Source: Sphingomonadales bacterium | GTDB lineage: Bacteria; Bacteroidota; Bacteroidia; Flavobacteriales_D; Crocinitomicaceae | Length of the DNA stretch: 64,000 nucleotides | Assembly: GCA_016872115.1 (NCBI GenBank) | Contig: VHBC01000001.1 | Span: 124,001-188,000, forward strand | Direction of reading: 5' to 3' | Part shown: in pieces, positions 1 through 9,541 of the stretch | Layout: each line of letters starts with the position of its first letter | Numbering within the stretch: position 1 is the first letter of the stretch | The notes under the pieces: model-generated | What the model saw: the letters and a program-made list of their open reading frames with translations, nothing else | Told to the model about the DNA's origin: nothing | The model's database searches: none | Position numbers and translations under genes: made by a program

Positions 1-18
1 AAAACCCATGCGGCAATA

Positions 19-1215
19 TTAGCGATTATTTTGGAGTTCATCGAGCACCGACTGTAGTTGTTTGCGTACTTGTATTGTTTCAAAATGGTTTTTAAAGTAC
101 TGTTTGAAATAAGCCGAACGCGCTTCTAGGTGCTGAGGGTACTGAAGAAGTTGAAGTAGGTCTTGTTTAAAATAATTTTCATTGGTTTTAATCAGATCTG
201 TATCTAATTGAGGTAAACCATCAGCAGATTTACGACTCAGCACTATAGGCGCCCCTACACTCATGGCTTCAAGTATTTTCATTTTGACACCAGAACCAGA
301 TTGCAAACAACCTACAAAGATGCCATTTTCGGCGATGAATTTTTTGGCGTCAGGCACAAAGCCATGCACAAACACGCCAGGGCGCAACCAGTGCTTGAAT
401 TGTTCTGCGTCTTTTCCGGCTATGTGAAATTCTAGTGTCGGATGTTTGGCTTGAAGTTCGGCGAATACGCGGTCCAAAAACCAGTTCACGGCCTCGATGT
501 TCGGATACCAATTGAAAGCACCCAAAAAACACATTTTCATAGGTTTGCAATTGCTTTGGTTGGTGGTTTGGTCAATGGAGGCTGGTAAATACTTACACGC
601 GGTAAGGGTTTGCGCCTCAATTTGATGTAAATCAGTATGAGAGATCGTGAGGATCAAATCTAAGGCGCCTTGGTCTTCGCTCCAAATGCTACGTTCTGCC
701 CATTTGAGTGCATAAGCCAATTGGTGTAGGTACCATTTTTTAAGTAGATTTTTGGTATTGCTAGCGAGGTCTTTCCAAATTTGATGTTCGATATTGTGCG
801 CCCTGTATATAAATTGCGCTTTTGAAAAATTGCGCAATGGCGCAGCGTAAACTGCAGCAAATAGACTTTCAAATAAAACAAAGTCATAAGTTGTAACGCT
901 TAATTCTTTTTGGAGTGCAGCGAGCACTTTTGCGTCTTTAAAGCGCACCAAATTATAAGATTCCTGCCGAAGCAGGGCAAAAAGTGCTCCTGAAATTCGG
1001 ACCCGCGTATCAATTTGTTGCGCGCTGAGTTCTAGCTTGGGGTGTTTAGGAAAGGCTTCTTTTTGAAAAGGATGCTTGTACGTACTAAGTGTATGATAAG
1101 TGACTTGACTTACCTTTTCCAAAGCTAATAAATCTGTTAACAAGCGCGACATAGCTAAACAGCCTCCATCAGCAATTGGATAAGGTGGTTTGTGACTAAG
1201 TATGAGGATTTTCAA
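19..1215 (-). CDS. Glycosyltransferase family 4-like protein
   Basis: ORF 19..1338; GT-B N-terminus 'KILILSHKPPYPIADGG' and C-terminal 'GSGVKMKILEAMSVGAPIV'. A TTG start at 1213-1215 sits just downstream of the preceding gene's stop and is preferred over the long ORF start that would overlap it. Confidence 0.8.
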   Translation of the reverse strand: MKILILSHKPPYPIADGGCLAMSRLLTDLLALEKVSQVTYHTLSTYKHPFQKEAFPKHPKLELSAQQIDTRVRISGALFALLRQESYNLVRFKDAKVLAALQKELSVTTYDFVLFESLFAAVYAAPLRNFSKAQFIYRAHNIEHQIWKDLASNTKNLLKKWYLHQLAYALKWAERSIWSEDQGALDLILTISHTDLHQIEAQTLTACKYLPASIDQTTNQSNCKPMKMCFLGAFNWYPNIEAVNWFLDRVFAELQAKHPTLEFHIAGKDAEQFKHWLRPGVFVHGFVPDAKKFIAENGIFVGCLQSGSGVKMKILEAMSVGAPIVLSRKSADGLPQLDTDLIKTNENYFKQDLLQLLQYPQHLEARSAYFKQYFKNHFETIQVRKQLQSVLDELQNNR

Positions 1216-1225
1216 GCGGCTTAAT

Positions 1226-2671
1226 TTAAATTGATTGGGCTTTTTTGGTAAGATAGATGGCAACTGGGGTGAAAAGTAAGCCAGCCATCCACATCCCAAC
1301 AAAAGGTGTAATAGAGTTGGTATCTGCAAGGTTGTCACCTACAGAATTGACGATAAAATAGAGTAAGAAAATGATTGCTGCAATGACTACCGGTGCACCA
1401 AAGCCACCTTTTTTGATTAGCGCCCCCAATGGTGCACCGACAAAGAACAAAACGATGATCGCATAGGTCAAGGCAAATTTGCGGTGAAATTCAATCCAAT
1501 ATAAATCGGTTTCGCGTTCTAGCGTTTGTAGAAATTGTCCTTGATTTTCTAATTGTTGTTGATTGCGTCTAATTTTTGACAGGGCCAAATTGATGGCCAA
1601 CTGTTGATCAGCTGCTGAAAGCGCTCTGAATTCAATAGGGTTTGTGAGCGCCACTTCATTTTGCAAACCAGGATCATTTTCGATTCGTTTGGTTAGCGAG
1701 TCATTTAAGCTCAAAAAACCCAGTTTATTTTGTTGAACAAAGCGCGTGCTGAGTGTGTTTTTCTTGTTATCAATAGAATCAATGGCATCATTGATCTGAA
1801 AAACATTGAGCATTTCATATTTATCAGTAAATAGATCCTCTTTGGACCTATTTAAATCAAGTCCTCCAAGGTCAAGCTTGTAAACACCCTGATTAAAATG
1901 CGAAATCCGAGAAGGTCGATTAGAAGGGTTAGTCCATGTTTTATTCGGTAAATACATTGGGTTTTGGATATCCAATTCTTCGAGAATACTGCCGCTTTTG
2001 AGATTTAAAAAGATATAGCGACCATTTTCTGATTTATATACATTGGCTTCTTTAGCGCGTACGGTGCGCAGTTGTGTTGGCAAGGTGTAATCGTGTATTG
2101 TAACGCCCATGCATTTATTGCCGTTTAGGGAATCAATTTTAATTGCATAGCCTTCAAAGTGTTTGGAATAGATTCCAGGGGTTAAAATCGTCGATATTTT
2201 CTTGTTCTGTATGTCAAAAATGAGTGTGTGCCATTTGAGATTAGCGGCAGGAATCACGTAGTTGGCAAAGAAAAAGGTGGCCGTCGCAATAAGAAAGACA
2301 ATTATTATGAGCGGTCGCATGATGCGTAAAAGTGAAAAACCACTCGCTTTGAGCGCAGTAAGTTCGTTGTGTTCGGAAAGGTTTCCAAAAGCCATTAAGG
2401 AAGACAGTAAAATGGCCAGCGGCAAGGCAAGTGGGACAATGCCCGCAGAAACGTAAACGAGCAATTCTAAAATAACCCAAACGCTGAGTCCTTTGCCCAT
2501 GAGGTCATCGATGTAGACCCAAAAAAATTGCAAAATGAGCATGAACATCGAGATGAGCAGCGTCACGATAAAAGGTCCAGTGAAGGACTTGAGGCTAAAC
2601 AGAACAAGACGTTTCAAACGGGTAATTTGAGGCAAATTTAAGCAATTAAGCCATATGATGGCGAGGCGCAA
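1226..2671 (-). CDS. LptF/LptG (YjgP/YjgQ) family permease, LPS export
   Basis: N-terminal 'FTGPFIVTLLISMFMLILQFFWVYIDDLMGKGL', 'LPLAILLSSLMAFGNLSEHNELTALKASG', C-terminal TM helices 'GALIKKGGFGAPVVIAAIIFLLYF'. Confidence 0.92.
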   Translation of the reverse strand: MRLAIIWLNCLNLPQITRLKRLVLFSLKSFTGPFIVTLLISMFMLILQFFWVYIDDLMGKGLSVWVILELLVYVSAGIVPLALPLAILLSSLMAFGNLSEHNELTALKASGFSLLRIMRPLIIIVFLIATATFFFANYVIPAANLKWHTLIFDIQNKKISTILTPGIYSKHFEGYAIKIDSLNGNKCMGVTIHDYTLPTQLRTVRAKEANVYKSENGRYIFLNLKSGSILEELDIQNPMYLPNKTWTNPSNRPSRISHFNQGVYKLDLGGLDLNRSKEDLFTDKYEMLNVFQINDAIDSIDNKKNTLSTRFVQQNKLGFLSLNDSLTKRIENDPGLQNEVALTNPIEFRALSAADQQLAINLALSKIRRNQQQLENQGQFLQTLERETDLYWIEFHRKFALTYAIIVLFFVGAPLGALIKKGGFGAPVVIAAIIFLLYFIVNSVGDNLADTNSITPFVGMWMAGLLFTPVAIYLTKKAQSI

Positions 2672-2679
2672 AGTACCAC

Positions 2680-3063
2680 TCAGCCACCGATAATTCGCTT
2701 GAGGTCAGAGATGGCTTGGTGCCAGAGTGCTTGGCTGCTTTCGGTATCAGAAGAATCTGCAAAATCGGTAATATGTAAGATGACGGAATTGGTCATGGGG
2801 TCCACGACATAAGATAACTCAAAATAGGTGTCGAGGCCGTCATCTTCGTCAGCTAGCCATTGAAAGCGGATTTTGTTGTTGAGTTTAAATTGGAGTAACC
2901 TTGCTACTTCGGCATTGCCGTCCCATTCAAAGGTGTAGAGATCGTCATGGACCCGAACGTCATCGGCAAACCAGTCGGCAAGACCATCTGGGGTACTAAT
3001 GAGCTTTTCGAGAACGCGTGGAGAGGTTTTAAGTAGAATCTCTAACTTGTATTTTTCTTTCAT
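2680..3063 (-). CDS. START/SRPBCC-like domain protein (Bacteroidetes type)
   Basis: 127 aa 'KYKLEILLKTSPRVLEKLISTPDGLADWFADDVRV...' typical of the START-like/AHSA1 fold. Confidence 0.8.
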   Translation of the reverse strand: MKEKYKLEILLKTSPRVLEKLISTPDGLADWFADDVRVHDDLYTFEWDGNAEVARLLQFKLNNKIRFQWLADEDDGLDTYFELSYVVDPMTNSVILHITDFADSSDTESSQALWHQAISDLKRIIGG

Positions 3064-3090
3064 TGACCCCGGGATTTATTGTTACTTTTG
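3063..3090 (+). promoter_or_regulatory. Putative Bacteroidetes promoter TTG-N17-TACTTTTG
   Basis: TTG at 3063-3065 and TACTTTTG at 3083-3090, 30 nt before the ATG of the methyltransferase-like gene. Confidence 0.45.
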
Positions 3091-3120
3091 TCAATCATTA
3101 AATATACATAAAATTCACTA

Positions 3121-3855
3121 ATGTCAACTCAAAATCAATTGGAAAAGGTAGGAAATCAGTTTTTTAAATACCGAGGTCAAATTCCATTGATCTTTTTTGT
3201 TGCCGCTTTTGGACTCATGCATGTTTTTCCTGAGCCAACCAATTGGCTAAATGATACACGTTTATTGTTGGCACTGGGTTTGGTCATACTTGGGCACCTG
3301 ATCAGGACGCTTGCCGTCGGCAAACGCGCTGCCCATACTTCAGGTAGAAACCGCGACGAACAAGTTGCTGAAGCGCTCAATTCTACAGGCATCTATTCGA
3401 TGGTGCGTCATCCGCTTTATTTAGGAAATATAACCACTTATATGGGCTGGGCTGTCTTTACCGGCATCAATTGGTTGGTGCCTGTATTTTTGATTTTTTT
3501 TGTGGCTTACTATCGACTTATTATATACGCGGAAGAACAATTCCTGACACGTAAATTTGGCCAAAACTACCTCGACTGGAAAAAAAAAACACCACTATTA
3601 TTACCAGCTTTCTGGAAATATAAACCCAACACGCAGCCATTTTCCATCAAGGTTGTGCTTGAAAACGAATATTCTGGTTGGGCAGCCTCCATGACAACTG
3701 CATGGGTACTTCTTGCATTTCAGCTCTACGTCATGCAAAGCTTGTTTGCAGGTCAGAATATGTTGTTTTTGCTTTATATGGCAGTATTTATCGTTGTATT
3801 TGGTTTGGGAATGCGCTACCTCAAAAAGAAAACCAATGTGTTCAAAGTCAATTGA
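3121..3855 (+). CDS. Isoprenylcysteine carboxyl methyltransferase / phospholipid methyltransferase family membrane protein
   Basis: 'GIYSMVRHPLYLGNITTYMGWAVF...YAEEQFLTRKFGQNYLDWKKKTPLLLP' ICMT/PEMT signature. Confidence 0.85.
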   Translation: MSTQNQLEKVGNQFFKYRGQIPLIFFVAAFGLMHVFPEPTNWLNDTRLLLALGLVILGHLIRTLAVGKRAAHTSGRNRDEQVAEALNSTGIYSMVRHPLYLGNITTYMGWAVFTGINWLVPVFLIFFVAYYRLIIYAEEQFLTRKFGQNYLDWKKKTPLLLPAFWKYKPNTQPFSIKVVLENEYSGWAASMTTAWVLLAFQLYVMQSLFAGQNMLFLLYMAVFIVVFGLGMRYLKKKTNVFKVN

Positions 3856-3870
3856 GTTGACGCCTGTAAA

Positions 3871-4482
3871 TTACTGAGCTAAATCGAATAGTTGCCGTTG
3901 TTGAAGACTGCGTCCAAGCGTAAGTTCGTCGGCATATTGTAACTCTGAGCCCACAGCAATTCCTCTTGAAATGCGGGTCACCACCAACTCGAAGTTTTTG
4001 ATTTTCTTATAAATGTAGAAATTCGTGGTGTCACCCTCCATAGTTGGGCTAAGTGCCAAAATAATTTCCTTAGGCTTGTTGGTTTCTATCCTTGTGGGAA
4101 GTGTTGCCAAATTTAAGTCTTGCGGACCAATGCCATCCATCGGCGAAATAAGACCACCTAACACATGATATAAGCCGTTGAAGGCACTTGTGGCCTCAAT
4201 AGCCATGACATCGCGGATATCTTCTACGACGCAAATGAGTTGCGTATCGCGTTTTGGATTACTACAAATCTGACAAATAGGTACATCTGAAATATTTCCG
4301 CAGTTTTGACAATGCAAGACTTTGTCTTTGAGCGCACTTAGTGCCTGAACAAAATCGTCGATTTCTAGTTCTTTTCTTTTGAGCAAATCAAGTGCGAGTC
4401 TGAGGGCAGTTCGTCTGCCAATACCAGGTAAACTGGCTAGTTGATCAACAGCTTGCTCGAGGTGAACGGACGGAATTTGCAT
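3871..4482 (-). CDS. recR: Recombination protein RecR
   Basis: 'LASLPGIGRRTALRLALDLL', zinc finger CxxC...CxxC, TOPRIM region 'ICVVEDIRDVMAIEATSAFNGLYHVLGGLISPMDGIGP'. Confidence 0.97.
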   Translation of the reverse strand: MQIPSVHLEQAVDQLASLPGIGRRTALRLALDLLKRKELEIDDFVQALSALKDKVLHCQNCGNISDVPICQICSNPKRDTQLICVVEDIRDVMAIEATSAFNGLYHVLGGLISPMDGIGPQDLNLATLPTRIETNKPKEIILALSPTMEGDTTNFYIYKKIKNFELVVTRISRGIAVGSELQYADELTLGRSLQQRQLFDLAQ

Positions 4483-4504
4483 GCCGTAAATTTAACTAAA
4501 TTTG
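4476..4504 (+). promoter_or_regulatory. Putative Bacteroidetes promoter TTTG-N17-TAAATTTG for smpB
   Basis: TTTG at 4476-4479 and TAAATTTG at 4497-4504, only 4 nt before the smpB ATG. Confidence 0.6.
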
Positions 4505-4508
4505 CAGT

Positions 4509-4961
4509 ATGGCAATCAAAGAGCTCAATATCCGCAATAAGCGCGCGCGCTTTGAGTTTCATCTCGAAGAAGTGTTTGAAGCTGGTATTGTTTTGACCGG
4601 AACCGAAATCAAAAGTATCAGAAACGGTAAAGCCTCTATATTAGAAGCTTACGGGCTTTATGAGAAAGGGGAGTTGTGGTTGCGCAATATGCATATTACC
4701 GAGTACGAAAACGGTTCTTTTTACAATCACAAACCACGTGCAGACCGCAAGCTTTTACTCAATCGCAAAGAGATTTTACGCATCGAGAAATTCCTTAAAA
4801 TCAAGGGGCACACATTAGTACCACTCAAATTGTTTCTCTCAGAAAAAGGTTGGGTAAAGATTCAAATAGCGTGTGCTATAGGTAAAAAGCTCCATGACAA
4901 ACGCCAAGACCTTAAAGAAAAAGATGACAAACGCGAAATGGATCGAATGCTCAAGCGCTAA
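4509..4961 (+). CDS. smpB: SsrA-binding protein SmpB
   Basis: 'NKRARFEFHLEEVFEAGIVLTGTEIKSIRNGKASI...KKLHDKRQDLKEKDDKREMDRMLK'. Confidence 0.97.
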   Translation: MAIKELNIRNKRARFEFHLEEVFEAGIVLTGTEIKSIRNGKASILEAYGLYEKGELWLRNMHITEYENGSFYNHKPRADRKLLLNRKEILRIEKFLKIKGHTLVPLKLFLSEKGWVKIQIACAIGKKLHDKRQDLKEKDDKREMDRMLKR

Positions 4962-4987
4962 GGTCTATAGCTTCAGCCATCTCATTT

Positions 4988-5653
4988 TTAGTCCTTGATG
5001 ACCGGATAACCCGGATACTTCTTTTTGTCAAATACAAACTTGGTATCATCGATTTCCGGGTTGGCAGTAAATTTAGTCACGATATAGGTCATGACGGTAC
5101 CGTCTTTGGCCTTCATGCTGGCCTTTAGAAGTTCGTTGTCTGTTTTGGATATATACAGGACAATGGTGTGGTATTCCGCTTTTGATGGAACCTTAGGATA
5201 TAAATTAATCACGTGTACAGGTTCTCCGTTGAGTTTGTCTTCGTGGTCGTATTTGTTTTTGAATCCGGTTTCCCATATCGTCATGAGGCGTTTTGGATTG
5301 ATTGATTCTTCGTCGTCGGCGCTTGCATCTGACTCGTAAACAGAGCGTTCATCTTTAACGATGGTCCAGGTTTTTACACCATTACAGATCATGGTGTTGT
5401 CTCCGTAAGAAGCGTAAAATTTATTTCCTTTTACCCAGCCTTTCCCGATTTCGCTTTCGTTGGTGCCTGTGTTGCTATTTTTAACACTTGCATTGAATTC
5501 GATATAGAAAGACTTCATGCCTTTCATTTTAGTAGAAAGTTTGTCGAGTACCCCTTGTGCTTTGGCGTCTTGGGCCATAGCTTGGGTCGAGAACAAGGTA
5601 ACGAATAGGAAAAGTAAAATGCGCATAAAATTGAATTTCGTTGCAAATATCAC
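4988..5653 (-). CDS. LolA-like outer-membrane lipoprotein carrier protein
   Basis: Signal peptide; 'LDKLSTKMKGMKSFYIEFNASV...GKGWVKGNKFYASYGDNTMICNGVKTWTIVKDERSVY' LolA fold. Confidence 0.85.
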   Translation of the reverse strand: MIFATKFNFMRILLFLFVTLFSTQAMAQDAKAQGVLDKLSTKMKGMKSFYIEFNASVKNSNTGTNESEIGKGWVKGNKFYASYGDNTMICNGVKTWTIVKDERSVYESDASADDEESINPKRLMTIWETGFKNKYDHEDKLNGEPVHVINLYPKVPSKAEYHTIVLYISKTDNELLKASMKAKDGTVMTYIVTKFTANPEIDDTKFVFDKKKYPGYPVIKD

Positions 5654-5694
5654 AAATTATGCCAAATCAGCGAAATCTTCGTGGGCAGTTTGCA

Positions 5695-8600
5695 TTATTC
5701 TACCACGATGAGCGTGTGATTTGAAATCAAGGAGGTGCTATGCAGTTGAAGTAAGTAGGTGCCGGCTTTGATTTCTTGCGGTAAATAAATTTTTTCATCC
5801 GTAGTATAGCGCACGATTTCTTTTCCTTTCATGTCTATGAGTCTCGCCAATACAATGCCCGAGCCTGAAAAATTGATCAAACTACCTGGGCAAACTGGAT
5901 TGGGAAATATATTTCTTTGTGTTTCACTTGTTTGAGACAAACCTGCCATTGATCCGATATTGATGTTGTCAAGATACAGGCAATTACCCCAATCGCCGAT
6001 ATTTCTGAAGGCTATTTGAAGGTTTCCTACATTTGCAAATGCACTGAGGTCAACGGAGTCAGTGCGCCATTGGGCAGCAGATGGGGTAAAAAAGCTTTGG
6101 AAATCTGGAGAAGTAGCTAGGTTTTCACCGCCTTTAAAATACAACACTTGTTCGGTTAAAAAACAATCTGTAGATACTACAACTTGAAGTGAATCTGAGT
6201 AACCGCCGCCCCAACGTGCATACGCAACATCGAAATATAAATTCGGTTGAATGCTCAAAGCACTGGTTTCGATAGGCATAATCAAGTCGTCAAAGCTTCC
6301 TTGCGAATCAATGTCGTAGTTATTGAAAAAAGTAGCCTGACTGGAGTTGCCGTAACCACCGGCAGTTGTAGATAAAGTCCATGTGCCATTGCCGTTATGG
6401 TCTTTAACTGACCAACCTTGTGGTAAAAATGCTTGCTGGAAATCTTCTTGAATACCGGTTAAAAACGAATAAAAGTCCAAGTTGACATACAAAGAATCGG
6501 TATCCGTTTGACCGTTTGCATCTGTGATTTGAAGAATCGCTAAATGCTGACCTGCACTTTGAAACAACACTGCTGGGTTTCTAAGTGAAGAGGTGCTCGG
6601 GCTACCTGTAGGAAAAGTCCATTGCCAAGTGGCATTTTGATGATTGATAAAAGAATAATCGTCAAAATAGAAAGAGTCTATAGCGCAAATTGCAGTTTGT
6701 TGGAGTTTATCAACGGTGATGCGCGCTAGAATTTGCGTTGGATTTTCTACAAGATTACTTTCGTAGATACCCTTGCCATAGGTTGCTAAACGAATTTTGT
6801 TGTCGCGGTAGAAAGGCTTCAGGATATTGCCATTTGTAAAAAGCGGCAAGCCATTATTCTCTACAGTGAAATTCGTTTGATTGTTGCGGTAGTAAACGGC
6901 TTTGTTGGTGGCAACATAAATTCCACCATCGGTTCCAGTGATATACACCAAAGATTGAATAGACTCATTGTTGAGCAAACTACTTGTTAAGTTTTCCCAT
7001 GATCCGCCACCACTGTTGGTTCTAAATACCTTAAAACCATTTGCGCCACTTGGATACGCCAACCATAATTCTTGTGCATTTTGCGGATTGAGCGCGAGGA
7101 GCATGCGGCTTGAGTTACCACTGGGAGTGGTTAATTGCGTCCAAGAAAGGCCTGCATCCGAACTCTTCCAAAGCTTGCCAATATTACCACTTGCTGCGCG
7201 CTGGTTCAGGTAGATAATTTGTGGGTTATCGGATGCAATTTCGATGTAATTTATTTTTTCATTTGGATTGGAACCAAACGTTTGAACGATTTCAAAACTG
7301 GCCCCCATGTCGTTGGTACGGTATAATTTATTTTCAAAACCTGTGTATGCAATGCTATAACAATTCGGATGAAAAACCAATTCTGTTGACTCGGCGGCCC
7401 AATAGCTTTCATTTGGGTTCAGGCCGAAAGATGCATTTTGAATGGCGCCATCTAGGGTAGCTGGAATACGCTTTCCATCTATATCTGAATAGTAAGTGAG
7501 TTTGTTGTCGCCGGGGTTTACATAACCAGTAGGGGCCTCTCCGCCACCTAATTCCAAGAAATTCCCCGAACCGTAATTTTCGTGATAAGCTAAATTTCCA
7601 TTGTGATACAAACCGCCAACCAAAACATCTTCGTTCCATCCGTTGTCAAAACCCCAGTAATCAGAACCATGAACCCCCGACATATAAAAATCAGGTTGTG
7701 TGCTTACAAAATCACTGCTATAATAGATACCGCCGTCTGTGGTAACCCATGTGTTGTTTCCAATAACCCGAAAATCTTGGTTATCTACATGTAAGTTTAG
7801 TGGCCCACCTACATAACCAGATACAGAAGAAAAACTTGTTGCACCGTCTGTGCTTCTATAGAGATTGAGCCCTCCAATAAGTAGTTCATTTGCATTGTTT
7901 GGGTTGGCCACAATTGCACAATTGTAAAATCCTTGATGGTAATTCCAAGTCGGTGTGCCCATTGCCAAATTAGGGTGAGCGGAAGTGTATGGACCTCCAA
8001 TGGGGCCATTTGGTAAAATCCAAGACGCGCCGCTATTGTTGCTTCGGTATAATCCGATATAGCCGTAGTCGTTGGGTTTTGAATCGCCAATGAGGTATGC
8101 ATAAACGCGCTCTGGATCCGCGGTGCTCACAGCCAATCTGCCGCCACCATCTATTCTTGCAGGATCTGTGGAGGTGTACCAACCAGCATCCTGAAGGGTC
8201 CAAGTTAAACCTGCATCGGTAGAAACAAAGAACTCACAGCGGATGAGTGTAGGATTGTTTTTCAAAAGATATAAGGTTTGTGTTGTACCTGGCTTGGGTT
8301 TGATATCGTAGCTACGATTGGTAAAAAGTTGGGTCCATGATGCGCCGGCGTTTGTACTTCTGAAAAGTCCTTTTTCAGTAGCTGCCAAAATGATATTTGG
8401 ATCGGAAGGTAAAATGTAAATCTCATTGACATTAAGGCCAGTTGATGGCATGGTATTGGTCCAATTCAGGCCACCATCGGTACTCAAGAAAAGTCCTTTG
8501 TTGCCACCTGCAAAAACAATATTGGCATTGTTGGGGTGCACTTCAATGGCTGAAACACCTGATCCAAAATCGACGTCTTTTGAGCTCAATAACCAATTAA

Positions 8601-9111
8601 GGCCGCCGTTTGTACTTTTGTAAACTTCTCCGGGCTCGGTTCCACAATAACATATATTTGGTTGCCCCAAGCATTGGTCAAAACTATATATATTGGTTTG
8701 CCCGGACCCCTGAGTCAGACCTTGTTGGTAATTGGTAATAGGTCCTAAAACCGCCCAGTTTGTTGTTTTATTGGCTAGTTCTTGTTTTTTGAGGTACTGT
8801 TGATCGTTCTGTTTAATGGTGTTTGGATCCGGATAAACGATGAAACCGGCATCATTCACAAAATACTGGTTGAAGCGAATCCAGCGCTTATAGTATTGGG
8901 TATGGTAATTCTTTTCAAACGTGTTTGAGCGGTAATAATCTTGATAAGCGTTTTGAACGGCGAATACATTCGGGTGCTCACTGTACATAAGTTGTGCCCA
9001 TGTCGGCAAAATTGCAATTTCATTTGAAGATGGCTTTTGCATTAACTGTGCAAACGTCTGAGCGTACATTAAAAAACAGGCCACAAAAAAGAAGGAGTAG
9101 ACTTTGTTCAT
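5695..9111 (-). CDS. T9SS-exported BNR/sortilin-like beta-propeller protein with PKD domain and type A sorting domain
   Basis: 1138 aa; repeated 'YKSTNGGLNW', 'FLSTDGGLNWTN', 'FRSTNAGASWTQ' Asp-box-like motifs; PKD-like 'ATWQWTFPTGSPSTSSLRNPAVLFQSAG'; C-terminal 'IFPNPVCPGSL...LIDMKGKEI...AGTYLLQLHS'. Confidence 0.9.
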   Translation of the reverse strand: MNKVYSFFFVACFLMYAQTFAQLMQKPSSNEIAILPTWAQLMYSEHPNVFAVQNAYQDYYRSNTFEKNYHTQYYKRWIRFNQYFVNDAGFIVYPDPNTIKQNDQQYLKKQELANKTTNWAVLGPITNYQQGLTQGSGQTNIYSFDQCLGQPNICYCGTEPGEVYKSTNGGLNWLLSSKDVDFGSGVSAIEVHPNNANIVFAGGNKGLFLSTDGGLNWTNTMPSTGLNVNEIYILPSDPNIILAATEKGLFRSTNAGASWTQLFTNRSYDIKPKPGTTQTLYLLKNNPTLIRCEFFVSTDAGLTWTLQDAGWYTSTDPARIDGGGRLAVSTADPERVYAYLIGDSKPNDYGYIGLYRSNNSGASWILPNGPIGGPYTSAHPNLAMGTPTWNYHQGFYNCAIVANPNNANELLIGGLNLYRSTDGATSFSSVSGYVGGPLNLHVDNQDFRVIGNNTWVTTDGGIYYSSDFVSTQPDFYMSGVHGSDYWGFDNGWNEDVLVGGLYHNGNLAYHENYGSGNFLELGGGEAPTGYVNPGDNKLTYYSDIDGKRIPATLDGAIQNASFGLNPNESYWAAESTELVFHPNCYSIAYTGFENKLYRTNDMGASFEIVQTFGSNPNEKINYIEIASDNPQIIYLNQRAASGNIGKLWKSSDAGLSWTQLTTPSGNSSRMLLALNPQNAQELWLAYPSGANGFKVFRTNSGGGSWENLTSSLLNNESIQSLVYITGTDGGIYVATNKAVYYRNNQTNFTVENNGLPLFTNGNILKPFYRDNKIRLATYGKGIYESNLVENPTQILARITVDKLQQTAICAIDSFYFDDYSFINHQNATWQWTFPTGSPSTSSLRNPAVLFQSAGQHLAILQITDANGQTDTDSLYVNLDFYSFLTGIQEDFQQAFLPQGWSVKDHNGNGTWTLSTTAGGYGNSSQATFFNNYDIDSQGSFDDLIMPIETSALSIQPNLYFDVAYARWGGGYSDSLQVVVSTDCFLTEQVLYFKGGENLATSPDFQSFFTPSAAQWRTDSVDLSAFANVGNLQIAFRNIGDWGNCLYLDNINIGSMAGLSQTSETQRNIFPNPVCPGSLINFSGSGIVLARLIDMKGKEIVRYTTDEKIYLPQEIKAGTYLLQLHSTSLISNHTLIVVE

Positions 9112-9143
9112 AGTAGGATATTATGACTCCAATTTACAATAAT

Positions 9144-9539
9144 TTATCCAATAAACCGCTTTTTGAATGTGGGGCTTGGCATGATGCAGCTGTCATTTTT
9201 GCCAAACCATTTATAACGGTTTCGGGCAATAAATTCATAAAAAACATCTCGTAAAAAGCGAGGAACTATCCATGCAAGCTGCGAGTAGTGCAGTGCGCCA
9301 AATAAATCACGGTAGATCCATAAAACAGCTGTGCTTTTTTGGTGCCAAACGCCAAAACGTCGGTATAAAATACTTTCGCCTTTAGCCACTTTTAGCCCTT
9401 TCTGTTCAATATGAGAAGGAAGACCTTGGTAGCTACTGAAAATAAAATGGGCCCTAGTGTCTTTTTTCAGAACGAACTGAATAAAACGGTTACACAGCAG
9501 GCATTGACCGTCATAAACAATGAGTTTTTGTGTTGACAA
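9144..9539 (-). CDS. DCC family thiol-disulfide oxidoreductase (DUF393)
   Basis: 'LIVYDGQCLLCNRFIQFVLKKDTRAHFIFSSYQG' with DxxCxxC motif. Confidence 0.88.
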   Translation of the reverse strand: MSTQKLIVYDGQCLLCNRFIQFVLKKDTRAHFIFSSYQGLPSHIEQKGLKVAKGESILYRRFGVWHQKSTAVLWIYRDLFGALHYSQLAWIVPRFLRDVFYEFIARNRYKWFGKNDSCIMPSPTFKKRFIG

Positions 9540-9541
9540 GC

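Noticed and set aside
1216-1338. N-terminal extension of the glycosyltransferase ORF
   Set aside because: Overlaps the lptF/G-like coding end; TTG at 1215 gives a canonical GT-B start.
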